Below are positions 50,277 to 58,494 of a DNA stretch of 64,000 nt, piece after piece; positions within the stretch are counted from its first letter, which is position 1, and each line of letters starts with the position of its first letter. Under the pieces are notes generated by a model, which did no database searches, was not told where the DNA came from, and saw only the letters and a list, made by a program, of their open reading frames with translations. The DNA comes from Streptosporangium sp. NBC_01495 (GTDB lineage: Bacteria > Actinomycetota > Actinomycetes > Streptosporangiales > Streptosporangiaceae), in contig NZ_CP109430.1 in NCBI RefSeq assembly GCF_036250735.1, positions 8,866,001-8,930,000 of the forward strand. The letters run 5' to 3'. Made by a program: the position numbers and the translations under genes.

Positions 50277-50332
50277 CCTGCTACCTCTCTACCTGACATA
50301 CATGGATATATCAGTAAAGAGAGGGCAAGGTG

Positions 50333-50959
50333 TCAGGGGGCCAGACGTTCGATGATCCAGGTGGCGCCGGAGCGCCGGTAACGGAGGCGGTCATGCATGC
50401 GGTCGGTGCGGCCCTGCCAGAACTCCACCTCGGACGGCACCACGCGCAGCCCGCCCCAGAAATCGGGGATCGGCGGATCCTCGGGCCAGCGCTCCGACAG
50501 CTCCGCGTACCGGGCGTCCAGCTCGTCCCTGGAGTGCACGACCGCCGACTGCCGCGACGCCCACGCGCCGATCCGCGACCCGTAGGGCCGGGATCTGAAG
50601 TAGGCGGCCGACTCCTCGCGCGGCAGCCGCACCACCGAACCCTCCACCCGCACCTGGCGGCGGATGGAGTGCCAGGGGAACAGCAGGGCGGCACGCGGGT
50701 TCTCCGCCATGTCCCGTCCCTTGCGCGACTCGTAGTTGGTGTAGAAGACGAACCCGTTCTCGTCGTAACCCTTGAGCAGAACCGTCCTGGCCGTCGGCCG
50801 CCCACCCGCCGAGGCGGTCGCCAGCACGGTCGCGTTCGGCTCGGGAAGCCCGGCGTCCACGGCGTCGCCGAACCAGAGGGCGAACTGCGAGAAGGGGTCG
50901 GGGGCGAGGTCTGCCTCGATCAGGGGCAGCCCCTGGTACGTGCGGCGAAGGCCCGCCAT
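50333..50959 (-). CDS. pdxH: Pyridoxamine 5'-phosphate oxidase
   Basis: A 208-aa FMN enzyme that oxidises pyridoxamine or pyridoxine 5'-phosphate to PLP. Conserved segments: DPFSQFALWFGDAVDAG, PNATVLATASAGGRPTARTVLLKGYDENGFVFYTNYESRKGRDMAENPRAALLFPWHSIRRQVRVEG, SRPYGSRIGAWAS, and the end FWQGRTDRMHDRLRYRR. ATG 50959 gives the usual length but lacks a strong RBS; GTG 50986 with GGAG upstream is the alternative. It is divergent from citrate synthase, a grouping I recall from Streptomyces. Confidence 0.95.
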   Translation of the reverse strand: MAGLRRTYQGLPLIEADLAPDPFSQFALWFGDAVDAGLPEPNATVLATASAGGRPTARTVLLKGYDENGFVFYTNYESRKGRDMAENPRAALLFPWHSIRRQVRVEGSVVRLPREESAAYFRSRPYGSRIGAWASRQSAVVHSRDELDARYAELSERWPEDPPIPDFWGGLRVVPSEVEFWQGRTDRMHDRLRYRRSGATWIIERLAP

Positions 50960-51155
50960 CGAAGGCGGTCGCGATGTGGCATCCACGGGAAGGTATTCTC
51001 CCGTGCCGAACAGGAAGCCCGCGCGGCGCCCCCCACCTGGGGCGATCGCGTTCCGGCGGGTCCGGCGGCACACCGCCTCGACCCAGGGGGTTGAATATGA
51101 CCCGCCGGTATCTCGACATCAAGGCTTTGACTTCAAGAAAGGGAGGCAGCCGAGA

Positions 51156-52262
51156 ATGTCCGACTTCAAACCCGGGCTCGAAGGCGTTGTAGCTTTCGAG
51201 ACGGAGATCGCGGAACCGGACAAAGAAGGGGGCGCCCTTCGTTACCGGGGCGTCGACATTGAAGAGCTGGTCGGCCGCGTCTCTTTCGGACACGTGTGGG
51301 GCCTGCTTGTCGACAACAAGTTCCAGCCGGGCCTGACCCCGGCCGAGCCCTACCCCATTCCTGTCCATTCCGGTGACATCCGCGTCGACGTGCAGAGCGC
51401 GCTGGCCATGCTGGCCCCCGCGTACGGTTTCAAGCCGCTGCACGACATCGACGACGCGCAGGCCCGCGCCGACCTGGCCCAGGCCAGTGTGACCGCCCTG
51501 AGTTTCGTCGCGCAGTCCTCGCGCGGCCTGGGGAAGCCGATGGTTCCCCAGAGCGAGGTCGACAAGGGCGAGAGCATCGTCGAGCGGTTCATGATCCGCT
51601 GGCAGGGTGAGCCCGACCCCAAGCACGTCAAGGCCATCGACGCCTACTGGACGTCCGCCGCCGAGCACGGCATGAACGCCTCCACCTTCACCGCCAGGGT
51701 CATCGCCTCCACCGGAGCCGATGTCGCCGCGGCGCTGAGCGGTGCGGTCGGCGCCATGTCCGGGCCGCTCCACGGCGGTGCGCCCGCGCGCGTGCTGCAC
51801 ATGATCGAGGGCGTCGAGCAGCTCGGCGACGCCAGGAAGTACGTCCGGTCGGAGCTCGACAAGGGGCAGCGCCTCATGGGCTTCGGTCACCGCGTCTACC
51901 GTGCCGAGGACCCCCGGGCGCGTGTGCTCCGCCGCACCGCCAAGGAGCTCGACGCACCGCGTTACGAGGTCGCCGCGGCGCTGGAGAAGGCCGCGCTGGA
52001 AGAACTGCACGCCCGCAAGCCCGACCGGGTGCTCGCCACCAACGTCGAGTACTGGGCGGCGGTCATCCTGGACTTCGCCAAGGTTCCCTCCTCCATGTTC
52101 ACCTCGATGTTCACCTGCGCCCGCACCGCGGGCTGGGCCGCCCACATCCTGGAGCAGAAGCGCACGGGCAGGCTCGTCCGCCCCAGCGCCGACTACGTGG
52201 GTCCGTCCCAGCGCTCGGTCCAGGACGTCCCCGGAGCCACCGAGGTCGTCCACCCCTTCTGA
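51156..52262 (+). CDS. Citrate synthase 2
   Basis: A 368-aa citrate synthase condensing acetyl-CoA and oxaloacetate. It starts MSDFKPGLEGVVAFETEIAEPDKEGGALRYRGVDIEELV. Active-site regions are HGMNASTFTARVIASTGAD, GPLHGGAPARVLHM and GFGHRVYRAEDPRARVL (His and Arg), with the catalytic Asp expected near LDFAKVPSSMFTSMFTCARTAGWAAHILEQ. The short, type I-like length suits the actinobacterial second citrate synthase. GGGAGGCAGC precedes ATG 51156. Confidence 0.94.
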   Translation: MSDFKPGLEGVVAFETEIAEPDKEGGALRYRGVDIEELVGRVSFGHVWGLLVDNKFQPGLTPAEPYPIPVHSGDIRVDVQSALAMLAPAYGFKPLHDIDDAQARADLAQASVTALSFVAQSSRGLGKPMVPQSEVDKGESIVERFMIRWQGEPDPKHVKAIDAYWTSAAEHGMNASTFTARVIASTGADVAAALSGAVGAMSGPLHGGAPARVLHMIEGVEQLGDARKYVRSELDKGQRLMGFGHRVYRAEDPRARVLRRTAKELDAPRYEVAAALEKAALEELHARKPDRVLATNVEYWAAVILDFAKVPSSMFTSMFTCARTAGWAAHILEQKRTGRLVRPSADYVGPSQRSVQDVPGATEVVHPF

Positions 52263-52313
52263 ATTCCCCCTCCTGTACGGCTGTCGCGCGGCGTCTCGCG
52301 CGGCAGCCGTTGC

Positions 52314-52463
52314 CGGTTCCGGGCCCATTCCGGATCCCCCACGTCCCGGATCACCCCACCCGGTTCCCGAGATCACCCCGCACCATGCCCGTTCCTGGCC
52401 CATTCCGGGCCCTCCACGTCCCGGAGCACCCCACCCGGCCCACGCGACCACCCCGCCCTGCCC
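52314..52463. repeat. 75-bp tandem duplication
   Basis: Two degenerate copies with a 75-bp period (GGCCCATTCC at 52322 and 52397; CCACGTCCCGG and CACCCCACCCGG follow in both). It lies between the citrate synthase stop and serC. The 276-bp gap has no gene. Confidence 0.85.
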
Positions 52464-52537
52464 AAAACCCCGCCACGGCTCGTCTCAAAATCCGGACCCC
52501 GTCCTGGATCGATCCCCGGGCTCAGTAGGCTGGTCAG

Positions 52538-53647
52538 GTGGCTGACATCGTGATTCCCTCTGACATCAAGCCCGCCGACGGCCGTTTCGGCTGCGGGCCC
52601 TCGAAGGTGCGCCCCGAGCAGCTCTCGGCTCTCGCGGCCTCCGGGTCCAGTGTCCTGGGCACCTCTCACCGCCAGAAGCCGGTCAAGTCGCTGGTCGGGC
52701 GCGTCCGCGCGGGGCTTTCCGAGCTGTTCTCCCTCCCGGAGGGGTACGAGGTCGTCCTGGGCAACGGCGGCACCACCGCGTTCTGGGACATCGCCGCCTT
52801 CGGGCTGATCCGCGACAGGTCCCAGCACCTGCACTTCGGTGAGTTCTCCTCCAAGTTCGCCTCCGTGGCGGCCAAGGCCCCGTGGCTGGGCGACCCGACC
52901 GTGATCAAGTCGGAGGTCGGCAGCCACCCCGAGGCCCGGCTGGAGGAGGGCGTCGACGTCTACGCGCTCACCCACAACGAGACCTCGACCGGCGTCGCGA
53001 TGCCGATCAGGCGCGTGGGCGAGGAGGGCTCGCTCGTGCTGGTCGACGCCACCTCCGGCGCCGGCGGCCTGCCCGTCGAGGCGAGCGAGTTCGACGTCTA
53101 CTACTTCGCGCCGCAGAAGAGCTTCGCCTCCGACGGCGGCCTCTGGGTCTCCCTGATGTCCCCGGCGGCGCTGGCCAGGGTCGACGAGATCGCCTCCAGC
53201 GGGCGCTACGTCCCCGAGTTCTTCAGCCTCCCGGTGGCGATCGACAACTCCTCCAAGGACCAGACGTACAACACCCCGTCGGTCGCCACGCTCTTCCTGC
53301 TCGCCGAGCAGATCGAGTGGATGAACGGCAACGGCGGCCTGGCCTGGACGACCGCCCGCACGGCCGACTCGGCCCAGCGCCTCTACACCTGGGCGGAGAA
53401 GACCTCCTACACCAGCCCGTTCGCGGCCCCGGAGTTCCGCTCCAACGTGGTCGGCACGATCGACTTCTCCGACGACGTCGACGCCTCCGCGATCGCCAAG
53501 GTCCTGCGGGCCAACGGCATCGTCGACACCGAGCCCTACCGCAAGCTCGGCCGCAATCAGCTGCGCGTCGCGATGTTCCCCTCCATCGACCCCGACGACG
53601 TCGAGGCCCTGACCACCTGCGTCGACTACGTCGTCGAGCGCCTGTAG
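52538..53647 (+). CDS. serC: Phosphoserine aminotransferase
   Basis: A 369-aa PLP enzyme of serine and pyridoxine biosynthesis that converts 3-phosphohydroxypyruvate plus glutamate to phosphoserine. It has IKPADGRFGCGPSKVRPEQL, SVLGTSHRQKPVKSLVGRVR, LGNGGTTAFWDIAAFGL, LTHNETSTGVAMP, LVDATSGAGGLPV and the cofactor Lys in YYFAPQKSFASDGGLW (near residue 190), the actinobacterial/Mycobacterium-type sequence. GTG 52538 lies only a few bases after TAGGCT, so the mRNA may be leaderless. Confidence 0.97.
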   Translation: MADIVIPSDIKPADGRFGCGPSKVRPEQLSALAASGSSVLGTSHRQKPVKSLVGRVRAGLSELFSLPEGYEVVLGNGGTTAFWDIAAFGLIRDRSQHLHFGEFSSKFASVAAKAPWLGDPTVIKSEVGSHPEARLEEGVDVYALTHNETSTGVAMPIRRVGEEGSLVLVDATSGAGGLPVEASEFDVYYFAPQKSFASDGGLWVSLMSPAALARVDEIASSGRYVPEFFSLPVAIDNSSKDQTYNTPSVATLFLLAEQIEWMNGNGGLAWTTARTADSAQRLYTWAEKTSYTSPFAAPEFRSNVVGTIDFSDDVDASAIAKVLRANGIVDTEPYRKLGRNQLRVAMFPSIDPDDVEALTTCVDYVVERL

Positions 53648-53655
53648 TTCCCCGC

Positions 53656-53744
53656 TCCCCGGGAGCCGGAATCCGTCCCCGCCGGGCCGGCGACGACGGC
53701 CCCGGTCCCGTCCCGGAAGCCGGACTCCCGGCTCCCGGGGCGGG
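53656..53744 (+). terminator. Probable terminator hairpin after serC
   Basis: CCCGGGAGCCGGAATCCG at about 53657 can pair with CGGACTCCCGGCTCCCGGG at about 53720, with a long loop that itself has CCGGGCCGG. No T-run is seen. It may serve the convergent BlaI-type gene too. Confidence 0.45.
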
Positions 53745-53747
53745 AGC

Positions 53748-54155
53748 CTAGGGCAGCGTGCTCGGGGTCCCGCCCGTTCCCGGGGTGTGCGCCTGCTCCC
53801 CCGCGCGCCGCGCCAGCTCGTGCAGCAGGCGCAGGGCGTCGTCCGGATCCACCCCCTCCGCGAACCGCGAGAGTACGGGGGCCCGGTCGGGACTGCCGGC
53901 CAGGGCCGCGAGCATCAGCCCGGCCACGTGTTCGTCCCGTGAGCGGCTGGCGGTGTAGCGAAAGGCGTTGCGCGCGGGCGCCCTCTCCAGCAGACCCTTC
54001 CTGACGAGGCGCTCGGCGACGGTCTGCACCGTGGTGTAGGCCAGGCTCCGTTCGGCGTCCTGATTCAGCATGTCCTGCACCTGGCGAACCAGCAGTGGCT
54101 GCTTGCAGCCCCACAGCACGTCCATGATCGCGCGTTCCAGGGATCCCAGGTTCAC
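53748..54155 (-). CDS. BlaI/MecI/CopY-type transcriptional repressor
   Basis: A 135-aa winged-helix repressor. The DNA-binding half has LGSLERAIMDVLWGCKQPLLVRQVQDMLNQDAERSLAYTTVQTVAERLVRKGLLERAPARNAFRYTA, the family pattern; the C-terminal half is a helical dimerisation region ending in a Gly/Thr-rich tail. GTG 54155 has AAAGGTGG upstream. Relatives respond to a BlaR-type membrane protease or to copper; no partner protease gene is present here. A TGTCACATTGTCAC direct repeat at about 54246 may be its operator. Confidence 0.88.
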   Translation of the reverse strand: MNLGSLERAIMDVLWGCKQPLLVRQVQDMLNQDAERSLAYTTVQTVAERLVRKGLLERAPARNAFRYTASRSRDEHVAGLMLAALAGSPDRAPVLSRFAEGVDPDDALRLLHELARRAGEQAHTPGTGGTPSTLP

Positions 54156-54794
54156 CCGCGGCCACCTTTCGAGGGTCGCGCCCGGCTGTAATGGCCCTGG
54201 AACATGTACGGGCACGCGGCCAGGCAGGTTCACACATGAAATTTTGTCACATTGTCACTTAAATCAACCGATGCATCCATAGCTAATTGATTCCGGCAGA
54301 ATCTTCTGCTGCGCGGTCATGGGAGAAACTCCCCCGGAATGCGGCCGACGCGAACTCGCCGACACCGGATTCGGCCGTCCGGGACGCCGATCGTGTCATC
54401 CGGACATCCGCCGGCCCCGCCGACGAAGGACACCCCCGGATCGGCCCTGTCGCCCTGGAGACCGCGAGCCGTCCGATCTGGCCTCTTGGGATTCCCGAGG
54501 CGCTGCGAAGCCCCATATAGCGCCCACAGCCCCGTACAGCACCCTTTCCTGGGTTAAGCCCCCCGAAAGTCGGACGACGACCAGCTCTTCGGAGCGGGAA
54601 AGGCCCCGCGTCGGCGAACGACGGAGTCTCGACGGGCGAGAGCCGTGCGGGCGGAACCCAGCGGGTCCGTCTCAACCCGCGGAATTCAGCGGGCGGGTCC
54701 GGCGGTGCGACAAACGAAATTCGGCGCACGGGGCCCGGCGAACGGACGGGCCCTAATGTCCGGGGATCAGTAGGCGGACCCTAATGTCCGGGGA
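54156..54794. other. Gap between BlaI-type regulator and rhomboid gene
   Basis: About 640 bp. 54240-54300 is AT-rich and probably holds the regulator's promoter and operator (TGTCACATTGTCAC). 54300-54750 is GC-rich with no credible gene; frames there lack RBS and domain features. The final 56 bp are a perfect 28-bp duplication. Confidence 0.55.
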
Positions 54795-54806
54795 TCAGTA
54801 GGCGGA
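54751..54806. repeat. Perfect 28-bp tandem duplication through rhomboid stop codon
   Basis: The unit CCCTAATGTCCGGGGATCAG plus TAGGCGGA (54751-54778) recurs exactly at 54779-54806. The second copy includes the rhomboid stop codon and last three codons, so a spare copy of the gene's 3' end lies just downstream. Confidence 0.95.
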
Positions 54807-55445
54807 GGCGACGGCCCGGCGGCGCCTGCGGCGCACCACCCAGGCCGCGATGACACCGCCGACCAGACCGAACAGGTGACCCTGCCAGGAGATGCCCGCC
54901 TCACCGGGAAGCACGCCCCAGATGATCGAGTAGTAGGCGATCGCCACGCCGACACCGATCACGATGTCGAGGGCGCGACGGTCGAACAGGCCGCGGGCGA
55001 CGACGAAGCCGAAGTAACCGAAGACCAGGCCGCTGGCGCCGACCGTGATGGCCGTCGGCGAGCTGGTGAACCAGACGCCCAGACCGCTGACCAGGACGAT
55101 GATCAGGCTGGCTGCCAGGAACCGGCCGATCCCGCGCAGCGCGGCGAGGAAGCCGAGGATCAGCAGCGGCAGCGAGTTGGCCATCAGGTGACCGAAACCG
55201 GCGTGCAGGAAGGGCGCGAGGAAGATGCCGCCCAGGCCCTCGGGATCCCAGGCCCGGATGCCGTAGACGTCGAACTCCCCCGGCATGACGTAGTCGGCGA
55301 CCTCGATCACCCACATGGCGCCGACCATGAGAACGTTGATGATCGCGGCGCCCAGCGCGCCCGCGGCCAGATTTCCCGCCCTGCGCTTCAGAAGGGCACT
55401 GGAGGATCGGCCGGTGGGGGTCATCCCGGTCGCGTGGTCGTTCAT
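54795..55445 (-). CDS. Rhomboid family intramembrane serine protease
   Basis: A 216-aa membrane protein with about six helices. The catalytic Ser is in TVGASGLVFGYFGF (GxSG near residue 137) and the His in WQGHLFGLVGG near 188. PFLHAGFGHLMANSLPLLILG is the conserved helix-2 motif with HxxxN. The C-terminus is basic (RRRRRRAVASAY). ATG 55445 follows CCAGGAGAGTGC. It would cleave membrane-bound substrates; the target is not known. Confidence 0.94.
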   Translation of the reverse strand: MNDHATGMTPTGRSSSALLKRRAGNLAAGALGAAIINVLMVGAMWVIEVADYVMPGEFDVYGIRAWDPEGLGGIFLAPFLHAGFGHLMANSLPLLILGFLAALRGIGRFLAASLIIVLVSGLGVWFTSSPTAITVGASGLVFGYFGFVVARGLFDRRALDIVIGVGVAIAYYSIIWGVLPGEAGISWQGHLFGLVGGVIAAWVVRRRRRRAVASAY

Positions 55446-55596
55446 GCACTCTCCTGGCCTTGGAGCGGCGGCGTGAATATCAAGTGCCCTCGTCGCACTT
55501 GCCCACACCTTTACCGTACGTACTCCTGGCCGTGAACGCGCCGGGCGTGATCCCTGGAATCACGCCCGGCGCGCAAACTCCTTCCGGCCCCGGGGG

Positions 55597-56361
55597 CTAC
55601 TCGCCCTTCCACCGGGGGGCGCGCTTCTCGGCGAAGGCCGCCGCCCCCTCCATCGCGTCCTTGGAACCGAACACCGGGCTGATGATCTCCCCCTGCTTCG
55701 TGAACATCTCGTCGCGGCTCCAGTCCGCCGACTCGACGATCACACGCTTGGTCGCGGCGAGCGCCAGCGGGGCGTTGGCGGCGATCCTCTTCGCGAGCTC
55801 GACGGCCGTGGCCAGCGCCTCGCCCGCGGGCGTGACGTGGTTGACCAGGCCGAGCTCGTACAGCCGGGAGGCAGGGAAGTGGTCGCCGGTCAGGGCGATC
55901 TCCATGGCGATGTGGTACGGGATGCGCCGCGGCAGCCGCATCACACCGCCCGCCCCCGCGACCAGCCCCCGCTTGGGCTCGGGAAGCCCGAACTTGGCGT
56001 CCTCGGAGGCGATGATGATGTCGCAGGCCAGCGCCAGCTCGCAGCCTCCGGCCAGGGCGTAGCCCTCGACGGCGGCGATGAGGGGCTTCTTCGGCGGCGC
56101 CTCGGCGATGCCGCCGAACCCCCGGCCCTCCACAACCGGGAAGTCCCCGGTCAAAAACCCCTTCAGGTCCATGCCCGAGCAGAACGTGCCGCCGGCGCCG
56201 GTGAGGACGTAGGCCGCCACGTCCCTGCGCTCCTCCAGCTCGTCCAGCGCGGCGGCGACGCCCCGGGCGACCGCGCCGTTCACGGCGTTCCTGGCCCTGG
56301 GGCGGTTGATCGTGATGACGGCCACGCCGCCGTCGACTTCGACCAGAACCTCGTCAGACAC
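55597..56361 (-). CDS. Enoyl-CoA hydratase/isomerase family protein
   Basis: A 254-aa crotonase-fold enzyme. Conserved features: INRPRARNAVNGAVARGV, AYVLTGAGGTFCSGMDLKGFL (first oxyanion loop), KPLIAAVEGYALAGGCELALACDIIIASEDAKFGLPEPKRGL (second loop with active-site Glu region), and RIPYHIAMEIALTGDHFPA. It would hydrate trans-2-enoyl-CoA. GTG 56361 is 10 bp after the SDR gene stop, so the two form a beta-oxidation operon. Confidence 0.94.
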   Translation of the reverse strand: MSDEVLVEVDGGVAVITINRPRARNAVNGAVARGVAAALDELEERRDVAAYVLTGAGGTFCSGMDLKGFLTGDFPVVEGRGFGGIAEAPPKKPLIAAVEGYALAGGCELALACDIIIASEDAKFGLPEPKRGLVAGAGGVMRLPRRIPYHIAMEIALTGDHFPASRLYELGLVNHVTPAGEALATAVELAKRIAANAPLALAATKRVIVESADWSRDEMFTKQGEIISPVFGSKDAMEGAAAFAEKRAPRWKGE

Positions 56362-56371
56362 CGGGTGACTC

Positions 56372-57145
56372 CTACTTGGGCTGGAAGCGGATGCCGCCGT
56401 CGAAACGGACCGTCTCGGCGTTCATGTAGTCGTTCTCGATCAGCGAGCGGACCAGGTGGGCGAACTCGGAGGCCAGCCCCATGCGCTTGGGGAAGACCAC
56501 CGGGGCCACGAGCTTGGCCTTGAACTCCTCGGCGTTGGCCGCGAAACCGTAGATCGGGGTGTCGATGATGCCGGGGCAGACGGTGTTGACGCGCACGCCG
56601 ATGGCGGCGAGATCGCGCGCGGCCGGGACGGTCATGCCGACGATGCCGCCCTTGGACGCCGAGTAGGCGACCTGGCCGGTCTGCCCCTCCAGCGCCGCCA
56701 CCGAGGCGGTGTTGATCACCACGCCACGCTGGCCGTCCTCGTCGACCGGCTCCGTCTTCGCGATCGCCGCGGCGCCGATGCGCATGAGGTTGAAGGTGCC
56801 GATCAGGTTGACCTCGATGACCTTGCGGTACGAGGCCAGGTCGTGGGGCGAGCCGTCACGGCCCACGGTCCGGCTGGCCCAGCCGATGCCCGCGCTGTTC
56901 ACCACGACGCGCAGCGGCCTGCCGGTCGCCACGGCCGCGTCCACGGCCGCCTGCACCTGCTCCTCGTCCGACACGTCGGCCTTGGCGAAGACGCCGCCGA
57001 GCTCGTCGGCCAGTGACTTGCCACGCTCCTCGTTGAGGTCGGCGATGACGACGGTGGCGCCGTGCGCGGCGAGGTCGCGGGCCGTGGCCTCGCCGAGGCC
57101 GCTGGCACCGCCCGAGATGATTGCTGCTGCTCCGTTCAGGTCCAT
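56372..57145 (-). CDS. SDR-family 3-hydroxyacyl-CoA dehydrogenase
   Basis: A 257-aa short-chain dehydrogenase resembling type II 3-hydroxyacyl-CoA dehydrogenase (17-beta-HSD10-like). The cofactor motif is ISGGASGLGEATARDLAAHGATVVIADL, the NAG-type motif VVNSAGIGWA, and the catalytic Ser/Tyr/Lys lie in VINTASVAALEGQTGQVAYSASKGGIVGMTV. VCPGIIDTPI and AFVRSLIENDYMNAETVRFDGGIRF-like sequence end the protein. It is co-transcribed with the enoyl-CoA hydratase. With the thiolase and acyl-CoA dehydrogenase elsewhere in the window, most beta-oxidation steps are represented. Confidence 0.94.
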   Translation of the reverse strand: MDLNGAAAIISGGASGLGEATARDLAAHGATVVIADLNEERGKSLADELGGVFAKADVSDEEQVQAAVDAAVATGRPLRVVVNSAGIGWASRTVGRDGSPHDLASYRKVIEVNLIGTFNLMRIGAAAIAKTEPVDEDGQRGVVINTASVAALEGQTGQVAYSASKGGIVGMTVPAARDLAAIGVRVNTVCPGIIDTPIYGFAANAEEFKAKLVAPVVFPKRMGLASEFAHLVRSLIENDYMNAETVRFDGGIRFQPK

Positions 57146-57208
57146 GAGCGGACTTTAACGCGCGGACCGAATGAAGTTCTACTCGGGGTGGGGTAAAAAT
57201 CGCCGATG

Positions 57209-57547
57209 CTAGATCTCCCCGACGGCACTGCTCACGTCGGGATAGACCTTGATCCGCCGGTCGAGCCCCGTCGTGCGGAGGATCCGGGCCACCGGCGCCT
57301 GGGGCGCCGCCAGCGAGACCCCGCCGCCCTCGCCCGTGGCCAGCCGCCACGCCTCGATCAGTACGGAAAGGCCGCTGGAGTCCATGAAGGACAGGGCGGT
57401 GAGGTCGAGGACCAGCCGCGCGCCGTCCAGCTTGATCGCGTCGCGGACCTCGTCTCGCAGAAAGGGAGCGGTGAACAGGTCGAGCTCGCCCTCGACAGCC
57501 ACCACCACGGCGTCCCCGACGGCGCGGCGAGCCAGCCGTAGCTTCAT
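57209..57547 (-). CDS. STAS-domain anti-sigma factor antagonist
   Basis: A 112-aa SpoIIAA-like protein. The phosphorylated Ser is in LTALSFMDSSGLSVLIEAW (near residue 57), preceded by VVVAVEGELDLFTAPFLRDEV. In its dephosphorylated form it would bind an anti-sigma kinase and free a sigma factor. A SpoIIE-type phosphatase with its own kinase-like domain is encoded 9 kb away and is a possible partner. No anti-sigma kinase gene is adjacent. Confidence 0.93.
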   Translation of the reverse strand: MKLRLARRAVGDAVVVAVEGELDLFTAPFLRDEVRDAIKLDGARLVLDLTALSFMDSSGLSVLIEAWRLATGEGGGVSLAAPQAPVARILRTTGLDRRIKVYPDVSSAVGEI

Positions 57548-57717
57548 CAGTCCTCCTCGCGCCCGAAGGGCAGACCCACTTTACTTTGCTGCCACTCCAT
57601 GTGAGGTCATGCGCGATTGTTCACAGGAAGTTCGCGCCAAGCGCGCCTCGGAGCCGGGAGCGGAACCCCCGGAACAGGGCGTCCCGGAGCGGAGGCCCCG
57701 GAGCCGGAAGCCGGGCG

Positions 57718-58494
57718 TCAGGGGGCGGCGAAACCGTACGGCAGTTCGAGCCGGTGGGCGGCGAGAAGGCTCGCGTCGGCGAGGATCTCGCGGGTCGGCC
57801 CGTCGGCGGCGATGACGCCCCCGGAGAGGATGAGCGAGCGTTCGCACAGCTCCAGCGCGTACGGCAGGTCGTGGGTGACCATCAGGACGGTCACGTCGAG
57901 CCCCCTGAGGATCTCGGCGAGCTCGCGCCGGGAGGCCGGATCCAGATTGGAGGAGGGCTCGTCGAGCACCAGGATCTCCGGCTCCATGGCCAGCACCGTC
58001 GCCACCGCGACCCTGCGACGCTGGCCGAAGGACAGGTGGTGCGGCGGCCGGTCGATCGTCTCCAGCATGCCCACGCGCTCCAGCGCGTCCTTGACCCGCC
58101 GCTCCAGCTCCTCGCCCGCGACCCCCATGTTGGCCGGGCCGAAGGCCACGTCCTCGCGGACGGTCGGCATGAAGAGCTGGTCGTCGGGGTCCTGGAAGAC
58201 GAGCCCCACCCGCCTGCGGATCTCCTTGAGCGAGCCCTTGCCGACCGGCAGCCCCGCCACGGCCACCGTGCCGTGCCCGGCGGTCAGGATGCCGTTGAGG
58301 TGCATCACCAGCGTGGTCTTGCCCGCGCCGTTCGGCCCGAGCAGCGCGACCCGCTCACCGCGCTCCACCCGGAGGTCCACGCCGAACAGCGCCTGCGTGC
58401 CGTCCGGGTACGCGTACGCCAGGCGGCTCACCTCGAGCGAGGGCGGCGGAAGCGGGGGCCGGGCCGGCACCGGCGGTGAGGACGGCACTGTCAC
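57718..58494 (-). CDS. cbiO: Cobalt/nickel ECF transporter ATPase
   Basis: A 258-aa ABC ATPase energising uptake of cobalt or nickel. Walker A is GPNGAGKT, the Q-loop region is RRVGLVFQDPDDQLFMPTVREDVAFGP, typical of CbiO; the signature is LSFGQRRRVAVATVLA and Walker B ILVLDEPSSNLDP. GTG 58494 overlaps the CbiQ stop as GTGA. The Pro-rich N-terminal leader of about 16 residues is unusual. Last gene of the cbiMN-Q-O operon. Confidence 0.95.
   Translation of the reverse strand: MTVPSSPPVPARPPLPPPSLEVSRLAYAYPDGTQALFGVDLRVERGERVALLGPNGAGKTTLVMHLNGILTAGHGTVAVAGLPVGKGSLKEIRRRVGLVFQDPDDQLFMPTVREDVAFGPANMGVAGEELERRVKDALERVGMLETIDRPPHHLSFGQRRRVAVATVLAMEPEILVLDEPSSNLDPASRRELAEILRGLDVTVLMVTHDLPYALELCERSLILSGGVIAADGPTREILADASLLAAHRLELPYGFAAP

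Noticed and set aside
54319..54756. 145-codon plus-strand frame in the gap before the rhomboid gene
   Set aside because: No RBS, no domain, very Arg/Pro/Ser-rich composition in line with non-coding GC-rich DNA, and an opposite-strand frame of equal length overlaps it.
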